A DNA stretch of 64,000 nucleotides, from positions 15,425,267 through 15,489,266 of the forward strand of contig CM067315.1 of NCBI GenBank assembly GCA_034231615.1. The letters run 5' to 3'. Source of the DNA: Meghimatium bilineatum. Lineage: Eukaryota > Mollusca > Gastropoda > Stylommatophora > Philomycidae. The notes under the pieces are model-generated. The model saw only the letters and a program-made list of their open reading frames with translations, ran no database searches and was not told the origin of the DNA. Below, in pieces: positions 12,591 to 24,597 of this stretch; position 1 is the first letter of the stretch, and each line of letters opens with the position of its first letter. The translations under genes and the position numbers were made by a program.

Positions 12591-12599
12591 TTAATAGTT

Positions 12600-12785
12600 T
12601 ACAGCTGTGCTCAATATGTGCCTCAATATCTGTCTGACATATCCAACTTCAGCATGGCCTCTTGTGTTATTTTGACCCTTTATAGAATAAAACAGCCAAC
12701 TTCACCCCCTAAAATCTTCTTAGTTGCTTGTCATCACATGCCTGGCATGTAACAATGTTGTTATTCTTTGTTCCTGTTTCATGTC
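12600..12785 (-). repeat. SINE-like family B copy
   Basis: Minus-strand copy: gtctgacatatccaacttca, gcatggcctcttgtg, aacagccaacttcaccccc and gttattctttgttcctg match, in reverse, the family copy at 35995-36272. Confidence 0.6.
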
Positions 12786-12894
12786 CCAGTAATGCTCGTC
12801 TGCAGTACTAATACTAGAGGTTGCAACCATCATCATTGTCCTGTCACATCATGCCTTCTCCTGTCACATAAGAGTAAGTAAAAATAAACCATAA

Positions 12895-13050
12895 CATTTA
12901 ACAGACATAGGTATGTGAGATGTTAAGAGATCTTACATTTCAGTGACTCTGCTATATGAGGGCAGTAGCCATCTCCTCTCCCTCACAATCTTTAATTCCT
13001 GGACTGATCTGGTAATTAAGGCTGGGTCGACCCAGGAGCCATTGCGGTCT
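12895..13050 (+). repeat. Dispersed repeat family D
   Basis: Shares ctatatgagggcagtagcca, a tctccctc segment and aattaaggctgggtcgaccc with the opposite-strand copy at 22945-23115, and also the tgtgagatgtta segment upstream. Confidence 0.6.
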
Positions 13051-13189
13051 GAAAAAACATTTTTGCTTCAACTAGGGAATGAGCCCAAGACCACTAATAT
13101 GCCAAGACCACTAATATGCCAAGACACTAATTGTGCTACACAGCAATGAGACAACAATCACAGAGAAATACTGGATTAGAGTATTTATC

Positions 13190-13720
13190 TTTTCTTTCTT
13201 TCCACTTTATACCCCCTTTATGCCTTGCAATGTCAGGGGTAGAAGAGTTCTCTGGAGATGGCTTTTGTGTGTGCTTCATATATGTTTTTTATCATTGACT
13301 CTTATTTCTGTAATCCATCGTTTGCTAGGTCTCTCCTGGCTTTGTATCCATCATGTCTATATAGAGATGATTTTTGAGGGACACTGTCTGATGGTAGTCT
13401 GGAAGCATGCAAAAAACCACTTAATCTGTTGTCTTAATACAGAATTGGCATTGTGTTTGTTAGTCTTCTGATGTTTTCATTTCTGATTCTTTCTCTTATT
13501 GTTACTTCGAGGATTCGACATAGGCAAGCCATTTCTGTTGTAACAAGTTTTATTTTGGATTCTGCTGTTAGTGTCCACGTTAGACATTTGTAACATAATG
13601 ATGGTATGATGATCATTTCATATAGTGAAGTTTTGGTGTTCATGCTCACATATTTTTTTTTTTTAATATGAGACTTATCTCTGCAACTGCAAATATGCTT
13701 TGAAATATCGACAAACACTT
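13190..13720 (-). mobile_element. LINE fragment (RT thumb to C-terminus)
   Basis: The minus strand reads TSLYEMIIIPSLCYKCLTWT then EMACLCRILEVTIRERIRNE (13434-13718), the thumb motif after RT, followed in another frame by RRWITEI and an IYEAHTKAISREL-like segment (about 13200-13320). The second part is repeated at 43195-43440. Frame breaks show decay. Confidence 0.6.
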
Positions 13721-13781
13721 TGTACTAGTACTGTTCAATTTTAGTTCACTGAAATATCTACTGTAATTATACCTGGTACCT

Positions 13782-13940
13782 GGAAAGAGGAGAAAGGGCA
13801 GACCAAGAAGACGATGGACTGACGACATTAAAGATAACATGAATACATCGCTAGAAAATGCAAGCCACATTGCCCAAGACAGAGAAAGGTTCAGAGAGTT
13901 CATTGGGAAGACAACGTTCTGGAAGGAATACGTCACATGA
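13782..13940 (+). pseudogene. LINE polyprotein 3'-end fragment
   Basis: A 52-codon frame with stop reads GKRRKGRPRRRWTDDIKDNM, NTSLENASHIAQDRERFREF and IGKTTFWKEYVT. It matches the opposite-strand fragment at 2312-2490 almost residue for residue at the C-terminus, so both come from one LINE family. Confidence 0.75.
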
Positions 13941-14343
13941 CAATTATACCTAAATCTGTTTTTTTACTATATTCATCTGTTGTTACTATGCCTCTGAAAC
14001 ATATATTGTTACAATTCTGCTCATTGTCATGTTCTCTATTATGTTTTCAGAGATAGAGACATAGGAATCAACATCAGATATGGAATATCAGATTATTTAC
14101 CCCTTTCTATTCTCCTTCCTTCTCTCAGCCCCCTCATCTCTTGCTAACCTATTTCTACAGGTCATTTGGTTTGAGTCATAGATACTGATAACCCTGTCAT
14201 GCTGTCCTACCTTTGTTTCCTCCGTCGTCCATTCGCTATTGCCCTTCTCCCCTTTTATTTCCTTCTTATTACAACCATGTGTGTCTCTATGTAAGATTTG
14301 TTTACTGTGGTATTTGTTTGTCCTGATGAAGGTGTTTTAGTCA

Positions 14344-14608
14344 AAATGTCATTTGTCAATGTGTCTCATTGTTAGATTGTTTTATGAAGTATTTAGTAAC
14401 ACTTTGTCACTGTGTCTCATTATTGGATTGTTTTATGAAATATTTTGGTAACACTTTGTCACTGTGTCTCATTGTTAGATTGTTTTATGAAGTATTTTGG
14501 TAACACTTTGTCACTGTGTCTCATTGTTAGATTGTTTTATGAAGTATTTAGTAACACTTTGTCACTGTGTCTCATTGTTAGATTGTTTTATGAAATATTT
14601 TGGTAACA
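14344..14608. repeat. About 52-bp minisatellite, 5 copies
   Basis: Unit taacactttgtcactgtgtc followed by tcattgttagattgttttat and gaagtattttgg, with 51- and 52-bp versions. It starts next to a Penelope-like terminal motif (cctgatgaaggtgttttagt at about 14322). Confidence 0.9.
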
Positions 14609-14637
14609 CTTATACCTATTTTGTTCATTTTGATTGG

Positions 14638-14835
14638 TAGCATATCCTGTTCAGGATGTAGCAATCATCCAGGCATATTTTAGGTTGTAGTGATTTCCTA
14701 CACAATATAAATACTTTCAGTAGGTTGCCATTGCTTTCGGAGTAGTCCAGATGCATAATTGCATGCAACGGGATTGAACCCGTTACCCTGACCATCCGCA
14801 ACATGCTATGTACTACTCCACCATTGAGAAAACGA
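14638..14835 (-). repeat. tRNA-derived SINE, family E
   Basis: The minus strand begins with a tRNA-like head: gtggagtagtacatagcatg, then GGGTTCAATCCC as a strong B box. A body (gactactccgaaagcaatgg) and a tail containing atcctgaacaggatatgc follow. Parts of body and tail recur at 46278-46400, and tail-like traces near 22684 and 29217. A tRNA gene is less likely because the head does not fold with matching acceptor arms. Confidence 0.6.
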
Positions 14836-15149
14836 TATCAATTTGACTAAACCAAATTTCTAGACAAATGAGAAATGGAACATTATAACCAGATTCACAT
14901 TCCTTGGTCATATGTTTCTAAAGTGAATAGTCAGAAACATAGATAGTAGACTATTGGCTCATGTAACCACTAATATTTACTAATGGAATGTTATTAGCAA
15001 TGTAAAAAGAAAAAACATGAATTTTTATCCAGTTTAGAAATGTCTGTCTGTACGGTATATATTGTCTGAACTCTTTCTCTACCAAGGGTTTCCTGTGCTG
15101 TCACTACATATATTTAGGAGGAACTTACAAAAATTGAAGTTTAACTGAC

Positions 15150-15395
15150 TCACCAGAAGGATGGATGAGTTTAAGTGTTGGCTCACCAGAAGGGTGGATG
15201 GGCTTAACTGGTGGCTCACTGGGAGGGTCGATGGATTTAAGTGGAGGCAGGGTGGAGGGGGTTAAGGGGTGGCTCACTGGAAGGCTGGATGGATTAAAGT
15301 GGTGGCTCACCAGAAGAGTGGATAGGTTTAAGCGGTGGCTCATGGGAAGGATGGATGGATTTAAATGGTGCCTCACAAGAAGTGGATGGATTGAA
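15150..15395. repeat. About 33-bp degenerate minisatellite, 7-8 copies
   Basis: Unit ggctcaccagaagggtggat followed by gggcttaactggt, with much substitution and short indels. Open frames on both strands are repeat by-products. Confidence 0.85.
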
Positions 15396-17551
15396 GGATA
15401 ATTTTATTAGCTTACCGACAGGGTGTCATAATATCTATATTTATATATCCCTCCTCCAACTACAAATGACATATAATCCCTGTGCAATATGGTCTATAAA
15501 ATGACAGACTTTATGTTCTCATGTCTCACCAAACAACAGGTTGTATGTCCATAAATTCTAATAGTTCATTCACTGGACACATTCTGCAACTACTGTCATC
15601 ATATATTTTCTCGTTATTCATGAAATAAAAAACATTCATTACATGACAAATATAGAAAGAACATCAACGAAAATGATCATCAAACAAGCAAAGAGTCAAC
15701 AATCACAGAGAAATACTGGGTGATTCACAACAGACTCAAAACTGAACATGTAATCTACAGAAACTAGTTACCAGCACCATATTATATAACTGGTGTGTAT
15801 CAGATGTGGGCTACCTTGTTGGGCAGGGTAGTGTGGATTGATCACAAGTCAAGATGGTACAATACAAGAATCAGTGGACAAATCATGTGACAACCGTCCA
15901 ACTATTTAATTTCATGTTATTGCACTGAGCTTCCGTTTCTCTGAGATTTAAAAAAATGTGACTAAAGATACTAATCTAGAGATTTGCGTGCAACACACTG
16001 GACAACCCCCCCCCCCACTCAGCGCATAGCGCGCATATCAAGTGATGGGGGATTTCATTACTAAACGTGTAGAAAGTTGGCTGTGTCGGAATATGTGTCT
16101 CTATTGCAATTTCGTTCCGTTTAATTATGTTAGCTTTTTGTTCCATAGAAACCTGTCCACTGATTCTTGTATAGTACCGCCAAGATTAGGTCACGAACTA
16201 AAAAATCTGATTTTTTTCCTGCATATTTCTTGTTATGGAGTGTAGGGAGCATTTTAGCTATATCAATAACAACTGCTTTGCCATCAATGACTACAAACAA
16301 GATGTGCCTATATTGAAAAGTATGACTTCAATATGATGTGTATATATATAGTGTATACTCCTAATATTATCATGTCTGCCCGTCTGTTGGAATTCTACAG
16401 TTTAAGTTTACTTTTGGATGTTATGCAATCATACATGGTAAATTTCCATTTGTGTGGTCACATATATATGCATACAAACACACAGAAGCACATATGTGTG
16501 CGCACACACAAAAAATGCGCTCAATTCTTAAAATCTTTATATTTTACAGTGTTCCAATTCCAAGTTATGCTTTTGGGTTTGGTTGGTTATGAGGTGGGTG
16601 TATGTCTGTAGTTATGGGGGGAAGGAAGGTTTCTAGGATTCAAATCCAATTCTAGGAAAATAGAACACAACATTTTGTGCTAAGAAACAAGTAATAAAAA
16701 AGAGATAACATCACACAAAGTGGTTTTAAACATATAATTACCCCACTCCCCCCAAAAAACAAAGTTGAACACTTGTAGGGCCCATATCTAGTAAAATCCA
16801 TCTACAGCCATGGATGGGTGGGAAAAGGAAATAATAATGTCCTGGTGTCCTAGATTTAGATTACAATAAAATGTGACTCCTAGCCAGATCTCATTAAAAT
16901 AAACTAGGTTCTTCCAAGAGAAAGTAGCATAACAATTGATAAGGTCAATTTACAGCTATCAGACTATAACAAAATCACATGCGCTGGACCAAAAGGCACA
17001 AATAATGCAGCTCCACTATAAAACCAGCAGCACAACGTATTTCAAATTCCTCAGTGAAAACCACATGATTTCTTGCTGGTTATCAGAGAGCGAACGCAAA
17101 AGAACAAGTATTAGACAAGGAACAACACTCTGTCAAATTTTAAGAGGAGAGAAGCAGTTATGCTTTTGTTTTCTTCAGCAGTATAACCAAGTCAATGTTT
17201 GATTCATAATAGAAAATATATAGTTTGTCCTAAATCCTGGGCTAAGCAATGTCATTTGACTGATGGGCCTTATCTGGTCAGAAAGGCAGCGACACTGGAT
17301 CTTTAAATGACACAATATAATAAATAGCATAAGTTCACTATATACACCATAAAATGCATGAACAAAACAGAATAATCAACTATAATGTTTTAAAATCATA
17401 AGAATGCAGGATTACCTGAACTATGACCCCCATTATTTTGATGATCATAAGCTCTTATATAACCAAACTGAACTCATATCGAGGTTAAATGAAGCATACC
17501 TCAACAACAACAGCCACAAATTAAATAACTATAATGTCCTCACCCTAGAAA
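15396..17551. other. No recognisable gene; C-run and SINE trace
   Basis: Mostly unique AT-rich sequence. A run of C occurs at about 16007-16017, and caaaaggcacaaataatgca at about 16990-17050 is a weak family B trace. The ORFs here are short and lack recognisable domains. Confidence 0.4.
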
Positions 17552-18852
17552 TAACACATCATGACAACATAATACATGAAATGACACATCATGACAACAT
17601 AATACATGAAATGACACATCATGACAACATAATACATGAAATTACACATCCTGACAACCTAATACATGAAATAACACATCATGACAACATAATACATGAA
17701 ATTACACATCATGACAACATAATACATGAAATTACACATCCTGACAACATAATACATGAAATTACACATCCTGACAACATAATACATGAAATAACACATC
17801 CTGACAACATAATACATGAAATAACACATCATGACAACATAATACATGAAATAACACATCATGACAACATAATACATGAAATAACACATCATGACAACAT
17901 AATACATGAAATTACACATCCTGACAACATAATACATGAAATAACACATCATGACAACATAATACATGAAATTACACATCCTGACAACCTAATACATGAA
18001 ATAACAGATCCTGACAACATAATACATGAAATTACACATCCTGACAAAATAATACATGAAATAACACATCATGACAACATAATACATGAAATGACACATC
18101 ATGACAACATAATACATGAAATAACACATCATGACAACATATTACATGAAATGACACATCATGACAACATAATACATGAAATTACACATCCTGACAACAT
18201 AATACATGAAATTACACATCCTGACAACATAATACATGAAATTACACATCCTGACAACATAATACATGAAATTACACATCCTGACAACATAATACATGAA
18301 ATAACATCATGACAACATAATACATGAAATTACACATCCTGACAACATAATACATGAAATAACACATCATGACAACATAATACATGAAATGACACATCAT
18401 ACATGAAATAACACATCATGACAACATAATACATGAAATGACACATCATGACAACATAATACATGAAATTACACATCCTGACAACATAATACATGAAATT
18501 ACACATCCTGACAACATAATACATGAAATAACATCATGACAACATAATACATGAAATGACACATCATGACAACATAATACATGAAATTACACATCCTGAC
18601 AACATAATACATGAAATTACACATCCTGACAACATAATACATGAAATTACACATCCTGACAACATAATACATGAAATTACACATCCTGACAACATAATAC
18701 ATGAAATTACACATCCTGACAACATAATACATGAAATAACACATCCTGACAACATAATACATGAAATTACACATCCTGACAACATAATACATGAAATGAC
18801 ACATCCTGACAACAAAATACATGAAATCACACATCATGAAAACAAAATACAT
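17552..18852. repeat. 30-bp minisatellite, about 43 copies
   Basis: Unit aatacatgaaattacacatc followed by ctgacaacat, with a few alternative bases (attaca/ataaca/atgaca; cctg/catg) shuffled among copies. At 18303, 18395-18410 and 18532, short deletions break the 30-bp phase. Long open frames on both strands result from the multiple-of-three unit. Confidence 0.96.
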
Positions 18853-19100
18853 ACACTTTAAACATAATAATTCCCATGCAAAATCTACTCTGTTGCCTAA
18901 ATAAGACTGACAAACAAAAATTTATGAGGTCACTTGGTGAAAAACAGAGAAAAAAAGGATTTTTTACATATGAAATTTGAAGTTTTACAAATCAAAATTA
19001 ACAAGTCAATCAGGCAGATAGTACTAGAATTAATATTTATAGTTTTATAAGATAAGATTTTACACAGAGACAAACAATATTTACTCATTTCTTAAAATCC

Positions 19101-19107
<7 letters not shown>
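18853..19107. other. No recognisable gene
   Basis: AT-rich unique sequence between the 30-bp array and a TG/TA microsatellite (19102-19132). Confidence 0.4.
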
Positions 19108-19132
<25 letters not shown>

Positions 19133-20160
19133 CAGGGTAGAAGGGGCAAAAAAACCAGGGAATACAAAAAGTCGCAGTGGATTTATTTCTAATCTATGAG
19201 TTTTCCCAATACCACAAATAACTGTCAAATGATGAGTCAATTTTCAACAATGCAGACAAAAATATTTTTCCACTATGTTTGATATATTTTTGTTTTCAAC
19301 TACTCACACTTTACCTGCTGTTATCATTAATATTGTGATATTTTAAATGTTTCAACTGAAATATATGTTCTGTTGTTAAGTTCTTAAGCACATTATCTTG
19401 TCAAACTACTTTGTTTTCTCATTGGAATTTAAGATAGTTTTTAACAATGTGATGTGGAGTAAAGAACTGCACGCTACTGTGGCAAAGGACTGCATTAAAA
19501 ATGTCTGAATAAAATGTCATGAGGAAGTTGCAGATACAGATCTAAAGCTGGGAGAGAACAATATATATGATTATATAGCGATCATCCAACCTTACAAAGA
19601 CATAATTAGTTTTCAGACTGAGCTTACCGACAATTCCTTCGCTAACGTTTTTTTTCTCCAGATTAGTTACGAAAGTGTACATATCTATTCTTAGCACACA
19701 TGTACACACTGTATGTGCATATAGACCTATCACAGTGGCGTTCTCCCTCGATTGTATAATGGTTTCCCGCCGAAGACGGATGTGTTGGGCCATTGGCGCA
19801 AATAAAACGGCAACACAACGCGTTTCCATTCTCTGGACTACATCCAACTGGAAATCTTGTAGGATCATTGTCCTGTTACAAGAGAAATCCAGTGGGAATT
19901 TGAGAATGAACGCTGAAGAAGAAGAAAGTATAATGGTTTGTATCACTATTATGCCTGCTGTTCTTTGCCCCATAAAATGCAGCAAAAATCTGTGTTGACC
20001 TAAGTTCATTAACTATCATGTTATTGTCTACACGTATAAGACTTACGTATTCAATACCCTCACTCATGTAAGATAGATAAGCTATACACTGATGACAGTT
20101 TGTTGTCCTGTAGTTAGGTCTAGGAGTCAAAAGAGTGGTTTTTTTGCCCCCATCTACCCT
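19133..20160. mobile_element. Non-autonomous inverted-repeat DNA transposon, hAT-like ends
   Basis: The left end is cagggtagaaggggcaaaaa followed by aacca. The right end, read inward, is agggtagatgggggcaaaaa followed by aacca: about 24 of 26 positions agree with one gap. Both ends sit in TG/TA microsatellite. The CAGGG start resembles hAT ends, but the target duplication cannot be read in the microsatellite. No transposase is visible; a SINE (19780-19925) lies inside. Confidence 0.65.
19780..19925 (+). repeat. SINE-like family A, best copy
   Basis: Runs from gggccattggcgcaaataaa through ccattctctggactacatcc and tcattgtcctgttacaagag to gaatgaacgctgaagaagaa. Further copies: plus 38160-38285 and 38385-38515; minus 4685-4785, 8868-8985, 39145-39300, 57655-57810 and 60622-60780. 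Its core (ctctggactacatcc) is shared with family B. Confidence 0.75.
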
Positions 20161-20161
20161 A

Positions 20162-20165
20162 TATG

Positions 20166-20246
<81 letters not shown>
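20162..20246. repeat. (TA)n microsatellite
   Basis: About 85 bp of almost pure TA starting after atgtatgtg. It adjoins the right end of the inverted-repeat element at 19133-20160. Confidence 0.97.
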
Positions 20247-20247
<1 letters not shown>

Positions 20248-20509
20248 CTTAATAACAATAGCACAAAGTATTATAAGTTCTTTTCAACAACTGTACCTCA
20301 AGTCTACTGCAGCAGCATCGCACCTATCCTTGAGCAAACAAGGAGTATTTAATGAAATAATCTTTCCTGTCTCATCAGAGAAACAATAGTAAGACATCAA
20401 GTAAGTGCACTTTAATATCCAACATGTGCTACAATATCATGTTCTGCAACATACCTGTCACCTACTGGGATAGTAATAATAGTGAATGAGTCTATTGTGT
20501 TACAAATGC

Positions 20510-20726
20510 CTACCACTAGTAATAAAAAAAATGATAAAAACAATTATAATAAAATAAAAAAGGATGAAAACGGTTGATGTTTCGATCAAAGATCTTCGCC
20601 TGAACAACATAAAATAAAAACTGATACAGAAAAAATATTAATTTATATGTTCATTCGGATGAAAATCTTTCTTTGTTACTTATTTTATTATAATTGTTTT
20701 TTTCATCTTGTTATTACTAGTAGTAT
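20510..20726. repeat. Large imperfect foldback sequence
   Basis: The left arm (ctaccactagtaataaaaaa, aacaattataataaaataaa) is the inverse of the right arm (tattttattataattgtttt, ttattactagtagtatg). The inner parts also pair: caaagatcttcgcctgaac against ttcattcggatgaaaatctt. About 217 bp in all. It may be a pair of inverted terminal repeats from a Penelope-like element without its coding part. Confidence 0.6.
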
Positions 20727-20729
20727 GTT

Positions 20730-21820
20730 TTGTCTAATGTCTGTCCCCAGGTAAATGATGGTCGATTGCATTCACACTTGCCGCTAAGCGTAGGGGTGAG
20801 AGTTTAAGCTGTCATTCCAAGGCCAGATGTGTCGGCGTGTTGAATTTAGTCCATGTTTGTTCAAGGCTATCTTGATGTTTTCTATTCACTGTTTTCTTGG
20901 TCTATTTTTGGCTTTATGCTCGGATATTTATTATGTATTACATATTCATTATTATAACTTTGGTAGTCATGCTACTCCTGTCCATACCTGATCGTTGAGA
21001 GCGATGTGGTCAGCATCAGGCAGACTGCTTTAACTTTTCTAGATTTGGACTATTAACAATTTTCTATGTTGTGTTGGCCAGCACATTCAGGCATTTTTTG
21101 CGGGATAATAAAAAAAATTCTTATTTCCAACATTGATTATTTAATATGAACAACTTGTGTCTAGAGATTTATATTTTATTTGCCACCAAAGTTGGCACAA
21201 ATAAAATAACAACACAATACATATCCTTTCGCTGGATTAACAAATGATATTGTTTAAATCTTTACTAAGAACTTGACAACAAATAGAGAGACCTTTGAGA
21301 CTACCAATAATGAGACAGGAAAGTTGCATATTAATCATTAATTACTCACACAATGTTGTTGTATACAGTCAATACATCATATTGGAATATTACCTGTTCA
21401 GGTGAACAAACTTACCTGTCACTAATTATTGAGGAACATAAAAATGTGTTGGATACAACAACATAAGACTATTCGCAACCTTCATTTTCAAATTACAATA
21501 ATGCAGAGACTATATTTTGATCTAAACTCATGGCTGATTCACCACCGATTAAGAAATTCTACAGTTGAGTTCATTGCGAATCTGATTTTATGCTGGAATT
21601 TGTACATAGAAAATTATGTGTGCTTGTCTTATTTATTGAGAGAACTCGATGCTTGAGATATTATTTGCTGATCAATGAATCTTCTCTTAATGTAATAAAT
21701 AAAATACAAATTTGGATGGATCAGAATAAGATTGTGAGAAATTTGGTATTAATTTTACAACACAAATGACTATTCTCCTTATGGCTTCTAGCCGTCTCAT
21801 TCTGAGACTCATAGGTTTGA
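20730..21820. other. No recognisable gene
   Basis: AT-rich with short open frames; no domain or repeat seen. Confidence 0.4.
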
Positions 21821-21825
21821 AATCA

Positions 21826-21960
21826 TAGTCGACCTATTGGACGCCCTCGTAAAAGGTGGATAGATAGTGTATTAGAGACACTCTGAAATATAACAGCGGA
21901 AGAGGCAAATAGAAGGGCAAAAGTATTAAGCCCAAATCATTTAGAACTATCTTCAAAACA
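21826..21960 (+). mobile_element. LINE 3'-end fragment
   Basis: Reads RPIGRPRKRWIDSVLETL, a stop, then NITAEEANRRAKVL, matching the GRPRKRW-D C-terminal motif of LINE polyproteins. Confidence 0.55.
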
Positions 21961-22047
21961 GAAAATGAATCTAATTTAATAACACAAAACAGGACTATTT
22001 AACTCTGCATTCATCACTATTAAAAATATGAAAACAATTTTTTTAAA

Positions 22048-22270
22048 TGCAGTTTTAAACATGTAGCTCTATCTGTGTGCAGTTATAACAATTGCATGTA
22101 GCTCTATCTGTGTGCAGTTATAACAATTGCATGTAGCTCTATCTGTGTGCAGTTATAACAATTGCATGTAGCTCTATCTGTGTGCAGTTATAACAATTGC
22201 ATGTAGCTCTATCTGTGTGCAGTTATAACAATTGCATGTAGTTCTATCTGTGTGCAGTTATAACAACTGT
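22048..22270. repeat. 35-bp minisatellite, 6 copies
   Basis: Unit gcatgtagctctatctgtgt followed by gcagttataacaatt; copies nearly identical except the first and last. Confidence 0.95.
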
Positions 22271-22416
22271 ATTTGACTCATTATTCTTACTTTTTACCTC
22301 TAATTTCCATTTGCTCCTGCATTATATGGTATACAGTTTTACTGCTGTCTCTTTTACATTCAAGCATTCAGCAATTTGAAAAATGTTCAAGTCTATATTT
22401 ATAATCACGCATGTAG

Positions 22417-22560
22417 TTGCGTCTGTGGGTCTCACCAAGGTACCACTAGAAAAACCACTCATGCAACAGAAAACCGTAGATGACATGCCCTTATATTAAG
22501 GCTTTCTTATGGAAGTTTTGTAGAATATCATCTATACAATTATAGACCCCCTCTGAGTAG
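22417..22560 (+). repeat. Dispersed repeat family C, truncated copy
   Basis: Contains gcgtctgtgggtctcaccaa, acagaaaaccgtagatgaca and catctatacaattata, matching the long copies at 37120-37750 and 52030-52592 and an inverted fragment at 26845-26965. Confidence 0.65.
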
Positions 22561-22944
22561 AAGGCTCCTTCAATAGGCATTGTATTAGCTGAAAGCTGAA
22601 TTCTCTGCACATAGGTAGTAATAGCTAATCGTTCACAATTCCTGTGGGCTCTCAGACATATTTATAATCAGAATCATCATCAGGTAGCATATCCAGGACA
22701 TGATGTAACAATCATCACAGCCTTTCAAAACTCCCACCAATCTTCCTGCTTTGATATCTTACATTCCTCTTCTGAGTGGACTACAACTATTGTTGATGCC
22801 CTGGCATCATATCCTCCATTACAGTCTTTTCTAGCTGTACTCTTGTGTCCTTTGACAGTACCAAAATATTGTAAGTTTAGCCAATTTTCTTTTACTTTCA
22901 ATTCTTTCAGAATGTCCATGTTGGTGATCTTTTGTGGTCCATGG

Positions 22945-23115
22945 TATTCTGCTTCCGGGTTGACCCAGCCTTAATTGGGTACTGGATTAATCTGAGAAGT
23001 AAAGACTATAAGGGAGAGGCAATGGCTACTGCCCTCATATAGTTTCCATACATATAGTTATATAGAAATGTCAAATCGCTAACATCTCACACCCCTACCG
23101 CGTTAATAAATGCTA
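22945..23115 (-). repeat. Dispersed repeat family D
   Basis: Inverse copy of 12895-13050: gggttgacccagccttaatt, ggctactgccctcatatag, aacatctcaca. Confidence 0.6.
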
Positions 23116-23129
23116 GGGGTTAACTTTAC

Positions 23130-23520
23130 TTTACTATTCTGAGGATTCTTCTGTAACATTTTGATTCAAATGCTGCAATTTTGCTTCTAACCTTTTGTCA
23201 ATCACCTATTGGTGATTGTCCATTCACATCCATATATTGCAACTGGGAATATGCAGGTTCTAAGGAAAGTTAGTTTTGTTATTGTGTTGCAGCCCAGCCA
23301 CATGTTTTTCATTTGTATCAGTTTAGTGGATGCAATAGTCAACATCGGATTGATTTATTCATAGCAATCCCCATGCTGCTTATTTGAGAACCAAGGTATT
23401 CAAAACTGGCAACTTGTTCTAGTTCTCAGCTATTGCTCAAGATTGAGAACATGTTAGTGGTTTTGTTGCTTGTCATAATCTTGGTCTTACTTTCGTTCAA
23501 AAATAGATTTTTTTTTTTTT
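23130..23520 (-). mobile_element. LINE reverse-transcriptase fragment
   Basis: The minus strand reads LFLNESKTKIMTSNKTTNMF, then ELEQVASFEYLGSQISSMGI and A, followed by decayed sequence. KTKIM and EYLGS-I are the segment after the RT catalytic box in RTE/CR1-like LINEs. The catalytic box itself is not present. Confidence 0.65.
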
Positions 23521-23805
23521 ACTGTGTTCTTTGATGGAATTTATGAGGTATTAGAGGCATTTGTTGTTGTGGGACAACACCTTTGTATAATTGGTGTTTT
23601 TAGTTCGGGCATCTCATGGTTGCCGATATTGAGTGGGTTGAAGTTGTTTCGCTGCTGGTCAAGTCATTTGAATGGATATGGTGATAGGACTCATCCTTGT
23701 CAGACTCCTTTTATAATCAAAATATTTAATATATATAATATATATGTATATATACAAGAACAGGCACATACATACATGTCTTCATAATCAGAAAACTCAG
23801 TGTAT

Positions 23806-24021
23806 TCTTCTTCACAATTAGAACTTTCCAAATCATCTCCATAATTTAAAAACTAGAAAGATCTTCACAATTAGAACATTTCCAAATCATCTCCATAATT
23901 GGAAAACTGTAGAAAGATCTTCACAATTAGAACATTTCTAAATCATCTCCATAATTGGAAAACTGTAGAAAGATCTTCACAATTAGAAAACTTTAGAATG
24001 ATCTTCACAATGAAACAACCA
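23806..24021. repeat. About 58-bp minisatellite in the RFX 3' flank
   Basis: About 3.5 copies of a unit containing cttcacaattagaacatttc, aaatcatctccataattgga and aaactgtagaaagat. It begins about 36 bp beyond the RFX stop codon, so it probably lies in the 3' untranslated region. Confidence 0.85.
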
Positions 24022-24057
24022 GAATCAGTGGTTCTGACTGAGACATACAATAACTGT

Positions 24058-24597
24058 CTATTCTGTTTTGATCCTCTTAACTGCTGATACTTCAGGCGTT
24101 CCGGTTGATGATACTGGCATAACAAGGATTGTATGCGTCTTGCTTGCATTTGGGTTTGCTGTGGTTGCAGTACGGACAGCAAGAGTAGTTGGCAGTCCTC
24201 CCTGAGTAGAAGTGCTAACACAATGAGCTGGAGTTGACCCAGCCACTGATGTGCCAGACAGGACAACTAGGCCAGCTGTTGCACTAATTCCATTATTTGG
24301 TCTTAATGTGAAGGCTGTTGATGTACCTGACTGACCACCAACTGCTGTAGCCTGTCTGACTGATACTGAAGGCTGAGCTCCAATTCCAGAACCAGCAACA
24401 TTTGAGGTCACCAGCATTAGAGTGGTTGGTGTTGAGGAAACATTGGGGGCTGTAACCATAGAAACACGCTGAACCATTTGAGTCTGTGATGATACAACTG
24501 AGGGCTGGGATGAGTTTGATGAGTCATCGTCGTCATCGTCATCATCATCATCCACATCCATTGTGCCAAGATTAACACTGTTGCTGAGATCATGAAA
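24058..24597 (-). CDS. RFX: RFX terminal exon: acidic, Ser/Thr-rich C-terminus with stop
   Basis: Acceptor tgtgttcacttcacag. It encodes [15 protein letters not shown], an uninterrupted Asp run, and then a low-complexity Ser/Thr/Val/Ala-rich tail ending in AVKRIKTE and TAG. Vertebrate RFX1-3 also have an acidic stretch here, but the tail itself is not conserved. The Asp run is coded by an ATC-type trinucleotide run on the plus strand (about 24520-24560), so its length may vary between individuals. Confidence 0.88.
   Translation of the reverse strand, partial: FHDLSNSVNLGTMDVDDDDDDDDDDSSNSSQPSVVSSQTQMVQRVSMVTAPNVSSTPTTLMLVTSNVAGSGIGAQPSVSVRQATAVGGQSGTSTAFTLRPNNGISATAGLVVLSGTSVAGSTPAHCVSTSTQGGLPTTLAVRTATTANPNASKTHTILVMPVSSTGTPEVSAVKRIKTE

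Noticed and set aside
14730..14835. Functional tRNA gene
   Set aside because: A strong B box is present, but acceptor and anticodon stems do not pair convincingly and the sequence runs into a repeated SINE body.
17404..18312. 302-codon frame with 10-residue repeats
   Set aside because: Same reason: the 30-bp array keeps any stop-free frame open on both strands, and no unique domain is attached.
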